Shown here piece after piece: positions 1 to 10,700 of a stretch of DNA of 64,000 bases. Position numbers and translations under genes: made by a program. This DNA is from Mesostigma viride (lineage: Eukaryota; Streptophyta; Mesostigmatophyceae; Mesostigmatales; Mesostigmataceae), in contig RPFO01000231.1 of the NCBI GenBank assembly GCA_009746045.1, forward strand, positions 1,218,340-1,282,339, given 5' to 3'. The notes under the pieces are model-generated. The model saw only the letters and a program-made list of their open reading frames with translations, was not told the origin of the DNA and searched no databases. Numbering within the stretch: the first letter of the stretch is position 1; each line of letters starts with the position of its first letter.

Positions 1-560
1 GAAGATGCTGTCATTTTCAAGAGAGGGATGCACGTACGTATTGGTGGTGGTGCACGCATCGTCCCTTTTCTTACTAGTAGTTGCCTGTGTACTAGAAATT
101 TCAACTGCTATTCCTACGTCACTCGCTACCCGTATGGCCGTAACTGCATTCGGGGGCATTTTGGCGTTTTCTATGAGTGCGTGACAGTTGCTGTCTTACT
201 TGGACAAAGGCGGAATGAACTGCAGGCAATCCGGAATGATTAAGACGGGAAGTTGGTCAACTCGCACCAAAAGCGGAGCCGCCATATGGACGGCGGTACC
301 TTTCAATCAACATGGGCGATTACCCCTGGCCGACGGACTTGAGGGTGACAACAGCTTCAAGACGCCACCCTCATCGGCCAAGGTTCTACTGCCGTAACGG
401 CTTAATTTATTACCTAAGATGTTCCGTGAACTTCATGTGCGTCATCTCCACGATTTCATCATGAAGCCCACGTCGACAACATCGGATGGAAGTGATTCGT
501 GCAATTGATTATTAATGACTTCTTAACATTTTAATGAAATGCCTAATTCAAAAATGCATC
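1..560. other. No recognisable gene
   Basis: I see only short, uninformative open frames in all frames and no repeat structure, splice-flanked exon or protein motif. The stretch precedes the GC-rich satellite that starts near 600. Confidence 0.5.
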
Positions 561-599
561 TTGAAAAGCACCATATCATGCAAGCCACTCACCATAGCC

Positions 600-1125
600 G
601 GGGTCAATGCATTTTAGAATTCGGGGCCATAACCCGGACAGGCTGCGTTGGCAGGCATGGGTTACTATTATTACTGGGGCATAACCGGCCCCGTAACCAC
701 CGCAGTAGCCAGGGTCAACTACTGGGCCGTAACTACTGCAGGTTACGGGACGGTTGACGGACCCGTAACCAGGCCAGTAGCCAGGCCCGGTTATCAGAAC
801 TGGTCCCGTAACCATGCCGGTAACCCATCCCGGTTCTCAGAACTGGTCCCGTAACCATGCCAGTTTACCGCCCGGTAACTTCTACTTGGGCCGTAACCAT
901 GACCGTAACCCAGATAGGTTACGGGCATGGTTACGGCTCCGGTAAAAGTTACCGCCCAGTAAACGTTCCGGTAACTATTACCGCCCGGTAACCACTACCG
1001 GCCGGTATTTAGTCTGTCGCGTTTAAGGTTACCGGCCGGTAACCTGGCCGGTAACCTTAAACGTACATGGTTACTGGCCAGTAACCGCCCGGTAACCTCA
1101 ACCGGGGCGTTTACGCCCCGTAAAA
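600..1125. repeat. Degenerate palindromic GC satellite built on GGTTACCGG
   Basis: The words CCGGTAAC and GTTACCGG recur dozens of times in both orientations, with intervening CCGTAACCATG words. The result is a mosaic of short palindromes such as GGTTACCGGCCGGTAACC near 1027-1044. There is no fixed period, so this is a degenerate satellite rather than a clean tandem array. Short open frames through it have Val/Thr/Gly/Pro-biased composition typical of translated repeats. The same vocabulary reappears at 20245-20388. Confidence 0.7.
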
Positions 1126-1138
1126 TTAACTCCTAGTG

Positions 1139-1281
1139 CAGCGGCGGCCAGCCCCCCAGCGGCGGCCAGCCCCCCAGCGGCGGCCAGCCCCCCAGCGGCG
1201 GCCAGCCCCCAGCGGCGGCCAGCCCCCCAGCGGCGGCCAGCCCCCAGCGGCGGCCAGCCCCCCAGCGGCGGCCAGCCCCCA
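1139..1281. repeat. 17-18 bp GC-rich minisatellite
   Basis: About eight head-to-tail copies of AGCGGCGGCCAGCCCCCC, some one C shorter. It lies directly upstream of the hypothetical gene remnant that starts near 1365. Confidence 0.9.
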
Positions 1282-1364
1282 AGGAGCGGCGCCTGAGAAG
1301 GGGCCCTTATCGAGCAAACCCCACCACACGCTGTTTAAGCGGGGTCCAGACGGCCAGCCGTATT

Positions 1365-2949
1365 TTGGGTAACAAGTTCCTGACACCATCGCGATGGGAG
1401 CCATCTGGGTGGAGCGAAGATGATGCAGCACCCATGGTTGCCCAGCGCCTTCCGGATGGCAGCATTGTTTACGGCGTCCGGACTCTTCGCCCGGACACGC
1501 CGCCGCATCTTTTGCAGGAGCCACCACCACTGTGTCCATATGATCCAAACTGGTTCTCGAAAGGGCTGCCCGAGCTAGTGGCCAAATTCAAACGCTTGCA
1601 AACCAACTCCAAGGTCTCCGCGTTCTTCAGCACGCGCACACTGCAGGAAAAGCTGAAATCATGGCCTGATTGGCTCAAAGCACTGCCAAGGGAACCCCGC
1701 GATGCGCCACAGGAGTGGCAGACGCGGTGGGGGACTCCCGCACAGTTTGCGGCATGGCGCAACCGTGTGCCCACGGTGGGTGCAACGCCGGAGCTGACGC
1801 AAGCGCAACGGCTGCTGCAGCTGGCGACAGAGAACGAAGAGGCCCTACGTCCCCTGATCCCTCCTGTGCGGCATGCAGGATACACCGAGGCTCAGCATGC
1901 AGCGGATGAGCGTCGCATCGAGATGCGTGTGGCAGCACTCACGGCATGTGATGACCTGAAGCCGGGCGACGCGGTGTTGGCCAAGCTGCCGGACCATGTG
2001 CCTGCCAACCCGAGCTGGACGCCTGTCATCTATGCCATGGTGGCGTCAGTTCCGGAAGCGCAATCGTCTGCGGATGGCCAGCGGTACGAGCTGGAGGGCT
2101 ACTGCGCGCCGTGCTACACGGGAAATGGCAGCTGTGGCATCCGCGGTGTGCCATAGTCCCGCCGCCTGCAAGGATGCAGCGTCACACCTTCACCGTGCCG
2201 GCTTCCTCCATTCTGCTCTCAAAGTGGAAGAAAGGAAAGAAGGAGTACACGGTGACGTGTGGCGTAGACGGCCAGCTCCTAAAACCTACCAGGGGACGCC
2301 ATTGCTCTCTCCGAGCCGCTGAAGAGTGAGATGCAGTGGGACGGGTATTGCACGCCATCAGCCGCCGCAGCAACCGCAGCAACGGCCTTTCGTGACCTGG
2401 CTGCCGCGGGAATCCCTGTCGGCATGCGCGTGTGCACGAGGTTCAGCAACAAGCGTGAGCACGGCCAGGTCGCTGCTGTGGACGCTGCGCAGAAAAGAGT
2501 GTGCATACGCTGGGAAGATGACCCCAACCATGTGTGGCCGGATGCCACGTACTGGGCGGTGTGCGGGTATGACCAACTGCAAGCGTGGGTGCTCGTGCCC
2601 CGGGATTGTGGTGGCGCCACTGCCAGAGGACATCCGTGTTGCTGCAAGCGTGCAGCTGCAACACAGCGCCACGGTGCCAAGCACGGCCACGACGCGGGCG
2701 GCTGGTGCTGGTGGCGGCGGCGGCGCTCGCCGTGACGCTGGGGCGCGCACGCAGCGGGGACGGGCTACAACGAGCCAAGCTACAAGGAGCCGGGCAGCCG
2801 CTGGGGGCAAGCGACGGAAATGGTCGAAGCATGTTGAGGAGGAGGAGGAGGAGGAGGAGGAGGAGGAGGAGGAGGAGGATGACGACGACGAGGGGGAGGA
2901 GGATGACGAGGAACCGAGCGAAGTAGAGGAGGACAGCTCTGATCGCAAT
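1365..2949 (+). pseudogene. Hypothetical protein remnant with Tudor-like segment and acidic tail
   Basis: I do not recognise the family. A coherent frame of about 263 codons (1365-2156; first in-frame ATG at 1434) is rich in Pro and Trp and ends in a segment beginning GDAVLAKLPDHVP. Reading continues in another frame (2111-2329) and then a third (2331-2735). The third contains GMRVCTRFSNKREHGQV followed by a WEDD turn, which is reminiscent of small beta-barrel (Tudor/Agenet/chromo) modules. A final frame gives a basic stretch, then a run of Glu encoded by a GAG repeat at 2835-2878 and a mixed Asp/Glu tail. At least three frame changes without clear splice sites suggest a decayed gene, possibly transposon-derived. 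An intron-containing live gene cannot be excluded. A MITE abuts the acidic tail at 2950. Confidence 0.45.
2835..2878 (+). repeat. (GAG)n trinucleotide tract
   Basis: Uninterrupted GAG repeat of roughly 14 units, followed by GAC/GAG-rich sequence. In the plus frame it encodes poly-glutamate. Confidence 0.9.
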
Positions 2950-3441
2950 GGCCGGGCCCACTTCAAATGTTCCGCCGTCCAAGCCAAGTGTGTGACACTT
3001 TTTCGCTATTTTCGCAAAAAAAAAATAAAATTTCGCACGAGTTCGCGTGATTTTCGCGGATTTTCGCAAAATTTTCACACATTTTCGCACGATTTCGCAC
3101 GATTTCGCACAATTTTGCATGATTTCGCACAATTTCGCATGGATTTCAACCAAGGGTCGTTTTGGGGAGTGACGTTTGACAAAATTTCGCATGAATTCAC
3201 ACACGTTGTGCACATCAAAATTTTTTACCGTCGACATTTTTCACATGAAATTTCGCACAATTTCAGCAAATTTCGCACAAATTCGCACGATTTCAGCAAA
3301 TTTCACACGATTTCAGCAAATTTCGCACAATTTCGCACGATTTCGCACGACGAATCACTCTGCAGAGTGACGATCGTCGAAAAAGTCAAAAAAACGACCA
3401 AAAGTGTCACACTTTTCGGAACATTTGAAGTGGGCCCGGCC
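2950..3441. mobile_element. MITE, 492 bp, with 25-bp TIRs and CAAT target duplication
   Basis: The left end GGCCGGGCCCACTTCAAATG (continuing to TTCCG) is the exact reverse complement of the right end at 3417-3441. After a short spacer a second inverted block, GTGTGACACTTTT, also matches. CAAT occurs immediately outside both ends (2946-2949 and 3442-3445), which fits a 4-bp target-site duplication. The interior is AT-rich and consists largely of degenerate TTTCGCACGA/AATTTCGCAC repeats. It encodes no credible protein, so it is non-autonomous. The superfamily is uncertain because a 4-bp duplication fits several. Confidence 0.85.
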
Positions 3442-3445
3442 CAAT

Positions 3446-4434
3446 GACTAGGCGGTCACATAATTACTGCGGTTTTCGTCGCGTGTGCTCAAGCATGTGA
3501 GCATACAGATGCGGCGTTGAGAAATGCTGGAACGCACCGGCCTATATAGTATCCCCACTTGATACGCGTTCCATGAGCACTTGGTTGGCTGTTGCTCGCT
3601 GGTACATGTTTTTTGCCAGCATGAACACATTCATTTAATTAGATGGATGTAGATCCACGGTGTAAAAGTTGGGAACAGTATTGAACATTGCTGGTCCGCT
3701 TCATGTTGTGCATCAACGCTTGGTGACTCTTGCTTGCAAGTACATTGATTGCGTGTACATGTCATTGTGTCTTGCCCGTTGAGCATTCTTGATGATTTAT
3801 TACCATGACACCGTTGACACATGCTTTATTGCCAATATGTAACTTTTTATGATGCCAAACTGATAATAAAAATATGTTTAGTCACTCATACAGTTAGCTT
3901 GAATGCGTTGCGTAGCAATTGATGTGTGTGCACCATGTCAAAGTGCTTTTAGTAAGAGGCTGTAATTTAGCAAGGCCTTTCGATCATGCATTATACACAA
4001 GTGTCATCCAATTAGTGCGTACAGCATGGAATGCAAGCATTTTTTGCATGGCGTTCATCATTTATGGACGGTAACTCCTGTGTTGACCCTGTTGTGAGTT
4101 TGTCGAAGCATGCATAGCAAGGGCACATGGCAGAGGACATAACGGTTAGGCATGGGAAACAATGGGATACTGTTCCAACATAACTTCCCCCTTGGCCACC
4201 ATGATAAAAACTGACATGGAAACTTGAAATTAATGCCAAGACGGAATGTAGCCCATGTGTTGACTCCTGTTTGAGTTGTCCAAACCTACATAGCAAGGGC
4301 ACACGGGAGAAGGCACGGTGGCTAGGTATGGGAAACCATGGGATAGCGTGCCAACATCACTTCTCCCTTAGGCTGCGTAATGAATACGGTCAGGGGGGCT
4401 TGAAACCATGATAAAATAAGGGGAAAAGGGTTTA
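3446..4434. other. Non-coding; contains a diverged tandem duplication
   Basis: No protein-like frame. Two diverged copies of a roughly 180-bp segment lie at about 4075-4235 and 4255-4425, each with 'catagcaagggcaca' followed by a block resembling 'gggaaaccatgggatag' and 'aacataacttccccctt'. Confidence 0.5.
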
Positions 4435-4435
4435 T

Positions 4436-4772
4436 TAAAATTCAAAGGGAGAAATTCTAATATACTTAAAAAAATCAGCCCGGTGGAGCTTATGGTTCTC
4501 GTGCAATAAGATGTCATAACCCCATTCTGCCGTGTACTCGTAAAGACATTTGCTGATCCTAGACATCCCCTTGTTCAGGGTCCAGCTAAATTCCAGGGGG
4601 TCCAACGGTAAAGTATCAAACCTCGTATTGCCTACGTGTAACCAAGTCATGGCCTCCGCGGGGGTTGTGGGGTCCGGCTGGAACATGCAGGACCTTGATA
4701 CTAACCACGGGACCATCCGGATACGGTGACATTGGTGGGCTGGAAGACATACACATAATGTCGCCAACTGAT
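4436..4772 (-). pseudogene. LINE-B, C-terminal coding fragment
   Basis: The minus strand encodes CHRIRMVPW, then TWLHVGNTRFDTLPLDPLEF and CLYEYTAEWGYDILL. This matches, position by position, the plus-strand LINE-A segment at 15790-16030 (CHRIRVVPW, LDTLALDPLEF, CLFEYTADWGYRLLL). It is the downstream half of a LINE copy whose upstream half lies at 12803-13350 on the same strand; the copia-type element separates them. The reading frame joins across the copia insertion when one copy of the duplicated target is removed. No LINE 3' terminus is found below 4436, so the copy is truncated. Confidence 0.85.
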
Positions 4773-5467
4773 TGAGTTAACGCCAAGCGCATTGGCGTGA
4801 TCCTGATTCGGCATATCTCTGCGATTCCAGCGGCACCGGAACGAGTTCATTCCGACAAGTATCAAGAAAGTTATGGCGTTCCGACTTCCCGGTCGCGCGC
4901 GAGCGCGAGCCGGCTGTTCTTCTAAGTCGGACGTGAATATTTGCCGACGACATATGGGGTCGACAGTAATTCCTGGGCTGACAGGAATTAGGTGCTGTAC
5001 CTACGACGGTATTGGATTAATACGTCGTACGCAGGAAATAGGAACCTTAACCTGTGGTCTGTTGGTACCGCAGGCTTAGTCCTGGACTTCTAGGTGCAGA
5101 TGCAATAGTCACTGTGGACTGTGCTCTGTGGTCACTGTGCCTGTATGGCAGACCTACTGTATAGGAGCTGGGCGCTGTACAGGTAGTGAATACTGTACCG
5201 GGGTGTTATTACTGAGCAGGCCTCCTAGGCTGCTCAGGACTAGCAAGCACAGTGCACAAGTATATAAACAATAGGCCAGTGCCAAATGGGCATCTCTTGC
5301 GAGCCCGCCTCACGTGTTGTGCCTTGACTTGGCAAGCGCGTGTACAAGCCTCAAGTGTGTGAGCGCTGTAAACATTATCCGATTTAACAAAGCTCCGTTT
5401 CCAACCATATTCACACATTGCTGCATTGCAACCATATCCTTCACATTGCGTGTGCTAAGAACGTTAA
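4773..5467 (+). repeat. 5' LTR of the copia-type element
   Basis: Begins TGAGTTAACGCC and ends near AACGTTAA, about 695 bp. It matches 12100-12797 almost base for base. The inverted edge TGAGTTAACG / CGTTAACTCA is visible if the end is extended to 5471, so the exact 3' boundary is uncertain by about four bases. Confidence 0.92.
5261..5268 (+). promoter_or_regulatory. TATA box in the 5' LTR
   Basis: TATATAAA at this position is the only strong TATA element in the LTR and is conserved in the 3' LTR at 12590-12597. About 200 bp of LTR follow it, suitable for an R-U5 region. Inferred promoter of the retrotransposon. Confidence 0.6.
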
Positions 5468-5658
5468 CTCAAATTACAACCAGTCTCAGCGGAACGGCCA
5501 GGAGGGTCGTTGCCGGTTGCGGTGTGCAGCGTTGACGACGAGGAGCTCGTCCGGTGGTGAATGGTGCAGGAGGAACAACGGCAGCAGGATTTCCGGTTTC
5601 GGCAGTCTGCTGGGGGTTCGATTTCTCCTGAATTACGCGTGTCGTTCGGGATCTATCT

Positions 5659-6478
5659 TTGTTGCTTGCAGATCGTCCGCCTGTAAATCGCAGCTTCGTG
5701 CAATTCGTCGACGACCAGGTCGAAGATTGGGAGCGAATTCTGCGACACGTACAAACCATCGTCATTCCGGAGCACCGGAGCATCGACGACCTTGAGCAGG
5801 AGCTTCACGGGTTGGTCGGCATCCAGACGGTGATTACTGCAGTAGCAGAGCGAGTGCGGACGGAGTTGGCAGCAAGGCGAGGCGAGGTTGCGGAGGCAGC
5901 TGGCGCAGGGCGACACGAGTTTGTGCCGACAGTAGCGGGCGCGGGAGTACCACGTGCTTTCGCAGGCGGCATCGGCGACGAGGGTGTTGCAGCGGGCCAG
6001 TTAGGCGTGAACGACGCGGAGCGGAGCATCACAGGCGGCTTGCAGAGGTCGGGGCGACAGCGGAAGCCATCGCCGGAGGACAGCGCGCGACAAGAGTCGG
6101 CAGGTTTCCAGAGCGAGTAAGAGTTCCTTTTCAGGAGCTGCCCCCGCCCCTTCGCGTTCGTGTGACGCGTTGGGAGGAGTTTGCACCTCTTGGTACGATA
6201 GTGACCTTGAGGTAGGAGCAGGGGGTGTCGCTGGGCTAGGCGACGAGGCACTTGGCGACCACGAGGTGCCAACGTACAATCCGCGAGGTGCCAACGACGG
6301 GTTGTCACCTGTCTACTTTACCAACGGTGACGATTCAGTCATCGCGGGCCGACAGCGGGTCGACGACGGCGCAGCAGGTAGCAGGGTACCAGAGCTGATT
6401 GTGGTGAGCGACAGCGACGACGACAGCGACAAGGAGAACCAGGACGCGCCTGGGGCCAGCCGTGGTGGTCTTGCCTGA
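5659..6478 (+). pseudogene. Upstream gag-region frames of the copia-type element
   Basis: A frame at 5659-6120 encodes a helical segment containing VQFVDDQVEDWERILRHVQ and a charged tail. A second frame continues to 6478 and ends in an acidic SDSDDDSDKEN stretch. Neither contains a nucleic-acid-binding motif. Their position between the 5' LTR and the conserved gag core suggests an N-terminal gag extension or an extra ORF, broken by a frame change near 6118. An intron is an alternative explanation. Function unknown. Confidence 0.4.
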
Positions 6479-6580
6479 GTGGTAACACTTGGCACTTTCC
6501 TTTCTTGTTCAGTAGCTTATATTGCTTTAATTGCTGCTTGGCCACTTGGCTGGCTGTAGCAGATCTGAACAGAGGCCATC

Positions 6581-7764
6581 ATGGAGGATGGAGCTATCAA
6601 CCAACAAGCGGGCTTTATGGGCTTCGGCGGCGCGGCGCTGGGCTGGATGGACGAGATGGACGCGATGGACGCGGTGGACGCGATGGACGCGGGGACGGCC
6701 AGGCGCTGGGAGACCAGGCTGAGGTGCCAGATAATCAGAGCCAAGGATCGCAGGGCGGGCAGCACGCGCCAGCCGCAGATCAAGCGGCGCCTAAGCGACC
6801 AACCGTTGCTGAGGGGTACGCGGTGCTAGGCCAGTTTCAGTCCATCAAGGACAATTGGCAGCCCCGGGATGCTGAGAGGATGTTAGAGGACATGAACTTG
6901 TACACGGAGATATACAACGGTGACAAGCTTCGCATCCTGGCGTCTAGTGCCTACATACGGCAGTCGGCGAGGCGGCTGTTCAAGTTTGTTCGGGAGCGAC
7001 ACGCGGCGGGGGACACCTGGCGGCGTTTATGACGCGACTCAGGTCGTTCCTGAGTGACAAGAGGACCATAGATGGGTCCCACCTGAAGCAAGAATACCTG
7101 GACTACAAGCCCATCAAGGGGCAACTAGTGGTCCACGCCTTTGAAGACTTCGTCAAGCTGAGGGAGGACGCCATGGCCAAGGGCTTCTTCGTCGCAGATC
7201 GGATGGCCATGGGCGACTTTCTCAAGTCGCTGCACTGGATCCGGTCACCATGGATAATGTGACCATCCACATGCGACAGGTCCATGGCTGGGCAGCCATG
7301 ACGGATCAGTTGTATGAGTGTTTCAGCGGCAAGTACGTGGGGGTAAGCGCCCTCGTCAGAATGATGAGGAGGCCACTGAACCCACGGTTAAGTCCATGAG
7401 GGGATCGGGCCACGGGGGCCCAGCGTCCTCGAGAGGGCCTGAGACCTCTTCAAGGGGTCGAGGAAGGTCCAGGAGGGGGCGTGACAGAAGGGCTGGACGG
7501 GGGACCCCGCCGAAGTCGGGACATCCACAGTCCCAGTTTGACTTCAAGAGGGTGGGTGGTCCTCCCAAGGCTGGGCCCAGCAGTGGGACCTCACGGGACA
7601 TCAGTCAGGTGGAATGTTATTTCTGCCAGGGGAAGGGTCACTTCAGGAATGAGTGTCCCTCGTACCTGAGGCAGGAAGGTCAGAGCAAGCCAGCTCAGGG
7701 TGGCAGCAAGGACAAGGCTGGTCCATCCCAGGACAAGGGCAAGGGCAAGGCTGCTGATCATTGA
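6581..7764 (+). pseudogene. gag: Gag with CCHC zinc knuckle, frameshifted
   Basis: An ATG at 6581 opens a Met-Asp-repeat segment. The frame then changes to one carrying a helical gag core (GQFQSIKDNWQPRDAERML). A further change at about 7029 continues it (EYLDYKPIKGQLVVHAFEDF), and another near 7262 leads through QVHGWAAMTDQLYE. The final frame (7318-7764) is basic, rich in Arg-Gly, and carries the CX2CX4HX4C knuckle CYFCQGKGHFRNEC at 7615-7656, the classic RNA-binding motif of retroelement Gag. Four frame changes make this copy of gag non-functional as read, in contrast to the intact pol. The stop at 7762-7764 overlaps the start of the open pol frame, which lies in the -1 frame. Confidence 0.8.
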
Positions 7765-10700
7765 TTGAGCCTGCACACATCCCTGAACCCTGGAGGGTGC
7801 CCCCAGGGGTGTGTAATGAAGCTGCTAGTGACAGCAGTGAGGGGCAGCCCCATGCTCTAGTGAAAGAGCCTATTGGACACGATGGGGCAAGCTTGGTTAC
7901 CACAGAGAGTATGCCAGCTGTAGCTGCAGTGGTTACTCGCCAACGTGCCCGCCATGGCGGTGCTGAGCCTGAGGTAGGACCTGGTGATGTGGACCCAGGT
8001 GGATCTCAGAAGCATTCTGACCGTGCAGGACTGGCACAGGATGGTCAGGATGAGGATAGGGCTGGAGACAGTCTGACAGGCACGACCCTGGTGCCTCCTG
8101 TACATAAGGGATCTGTACATACCTTGAGTGCTAATAATGACAATAAAAGGTTTTCTCTCTTGTATGACATTGCCTCAAGGTTGCATACCATGTTTGGCCA
8201 TGCAGCTCAGTCTTTGCAAGTTGCTAGACGGCTGGGAGGAAGTGAGTTGTACTCCATCTGCCAACAGGTTGCTCAAGCTTGCAAGTGCAGGCTAGTTGCT
8301 AGAAAGCCCAAGCAGTCTCATGCCAGGACTCCTATTTTGCAGCCAGGCCATGTGCAGGTAGATATTCAGAGAATCAGGGGTTTGAAGCTGCTGGTGGCAG
8401 TGGACAGATATACCAAGTACAAGACCCTAGAGATCCTGCCTGACATGGAGAAGCCTACATTGATTGCTGCTCTGAAGTTGACAAGGAGCAGGTACCCTGG
8501 GTTGGAGTTGTTGCAGTGTGACATTCAGTTTGAGTGCTGTGAGAACCTGCCAGAGTTTCCAGAGTTGCTGATTACACCCAGGGAGAGCCACGGCCAGCAA
8601 GGGGTGGTGGAGAGAGCCATCCAAGAGATCAAGACTGTGCTGCTGGTGGAGAGGATTCCAAGGACGTCATCTGCCATTGTGACATCTGCATGGCTACGTT
8701 CTGTGGAGGACAGGCTGAACCTGAGGACTCCCATGTTCTTTGGTGACATTGCCATCAATCCTCTTATGCTGCATACCAGGATGCTGCCAGCTGATGCTGA
8801 GCAGGCATGGAAGGAGAAGCTAGAGGCCAAGTTCCTCAAGCTGAGGCAGAAAGACAAGGGCTGGAGTGTCCTAGAACCTAACGTTGGACAACAGGTTGTT
8901 GTGTGGAAGGAACCAAGCTTTCCAGGGAAACGTGGCAGCTGGCATGATGGGGTGGTGACCCGAGTAGAAGCCGCTGGCCATAAGTGCTGGGTGGCCATTG
9001 ATGGCTCCCAAGCAGTGCACCGTCTGTCCTGGTCAAAGATCCGTCCCCGGGGAGGTAATCAAGGAGACCTCTTCCAGGTGCCCGCTGGTGTACAAGGCGG
9101 GGGTGACGTGGAGCTTCCTGATCAGGGTGCTACAGCTGTATCGAGCCCTCAGGGTGACCCTGGCCCGGCCCCTGGGGTACCTTCACATACGGTGGTTGGG
9201 CAAGCAGGCGGACAGGCTGCACCTCCGGAACGGCCCGACACCAGGCCTAGGGGTGTGCGTCTATCAGATATTGTACAGGCTTTGCAAAGAGCCAAGAAGG
9301 AGCCTAAGGTGTCCAAGCTTGTCCAGTTGGATGAACCTGAGGTAGCTGCCATGGAGATAGATACCAATGCACAGGTTTCTGTCATGGGACCTCAGCATAC
9401 AGGAGAACTGCTGGTCGGAGAACCAAGTTGCCCCTGGGTGTCTGATTTCAGTGGTAGGACGCATCTAAGGGTGTTGGGAGAGGTTACTGCCCCTGTCATG
9501 GGTGTGGATGTGACCTTCCTTGTCCTAGAGGACTATGATGGCCCTGTGATTTTGGGTCAGAATTTTCTGGGCAATCCTGGGATTTCTATCAGAGCTACAG
9601 CTCTGAGAAGAGATGGCTGGGGGATGATTCCCCTAGAAAATTTCAGGACAACATTTCCAGTCAGGTGCAGGGCCAAGCCGGTCAAGGGTGTAAAATGGGA
9701 TGAAGGGGAGGTGCCCCCAGCGGCCAGTTTGGTGATTCCAGCTGTGTTGCACCCCAGCAGTATTGGCATAACTCACAGGAGCCTTGCTGCACACTCTCCT
9801 TTGACATATGACCAGCTGGTCCAAGAGATGAGCTCGCCTACTTTGTTTGAGGCTTGGAAGCTCGCCTTCTCCAAGGCATTGGAGGAGTGGTTGCAGTTTG
9901 AGTGTGCTGCACCAACAGACAGACGTCCCCCAGCATCAAGGAAGCTTGCTTTGAGATTTGTGCTGAAGAGGAAGGTTGTGGATGAGGTATCAGTGCCCCA
10001 TGTCAGGCCTGTCCTGAATGAGTATCACGGCACGGGGAGTCTGCCAGGAGAGGAGCTATACACGCCAGGGATGCTACACGACACATGGAGAATTTTGCTA
10101 TGTCTCTACGTGGGGTTGCTGAACAGGGGAGCAGCTATGTCATCAGTGCTGCTGGACTTCAAGAGGGCATTTTTAAAATCTGATCCAGAAGTGGCCAGGA
10201 GGGTGTGGAAGCAGGATGAGCCTTACTGTGTTGAGGTGCCTGCCATCTGGAAGCTGGAGCTGCATCAACAATTCCTGGTTATTCTGAAGGGCCTGGAAGG
10301 ACTCAGGTCGAGCCCAATCATCTGGAGACTCACGCTGCAGGAAGCTCTGATCAGTGAGTGTGGCTTGAGAGTGTCTTCAGTTGATCCCTGTTTGCTGCTG
10401 GCCCAATGGGAGGGTCTGCCAGTGTATGCTAGTTTGCATGGAGATGATCTGCATTTGCTAGCCCCCACGACCTGGCTGAAGAAGTTTATTCCTGTCATCA
10501 GTGGCAAGTTTTCACTGGGCAAGGAGCTGTGGCAGGAGCCCAACAAGCCTGTAGTGTTCTGTGGAATGCAGGCTACCCTGTTCAGGAGGGACGGGGAGTG
10601 GAGTATCAGGCTTCAGGCTGGAGGAGATTATAAACAGACCATTGTGAAGGCCTTGCCAGAGAAGATCACCCAGGCTGCAGGACCTGAGTTGAGAGGCATG

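Noticed and set aside
5468..5490. Primer-binding site after the 5' LTR
   Set aside because: I could not match the sequence following the LTR to a tRNA 3' end or an initiator-tRNA internal site with any confidence.
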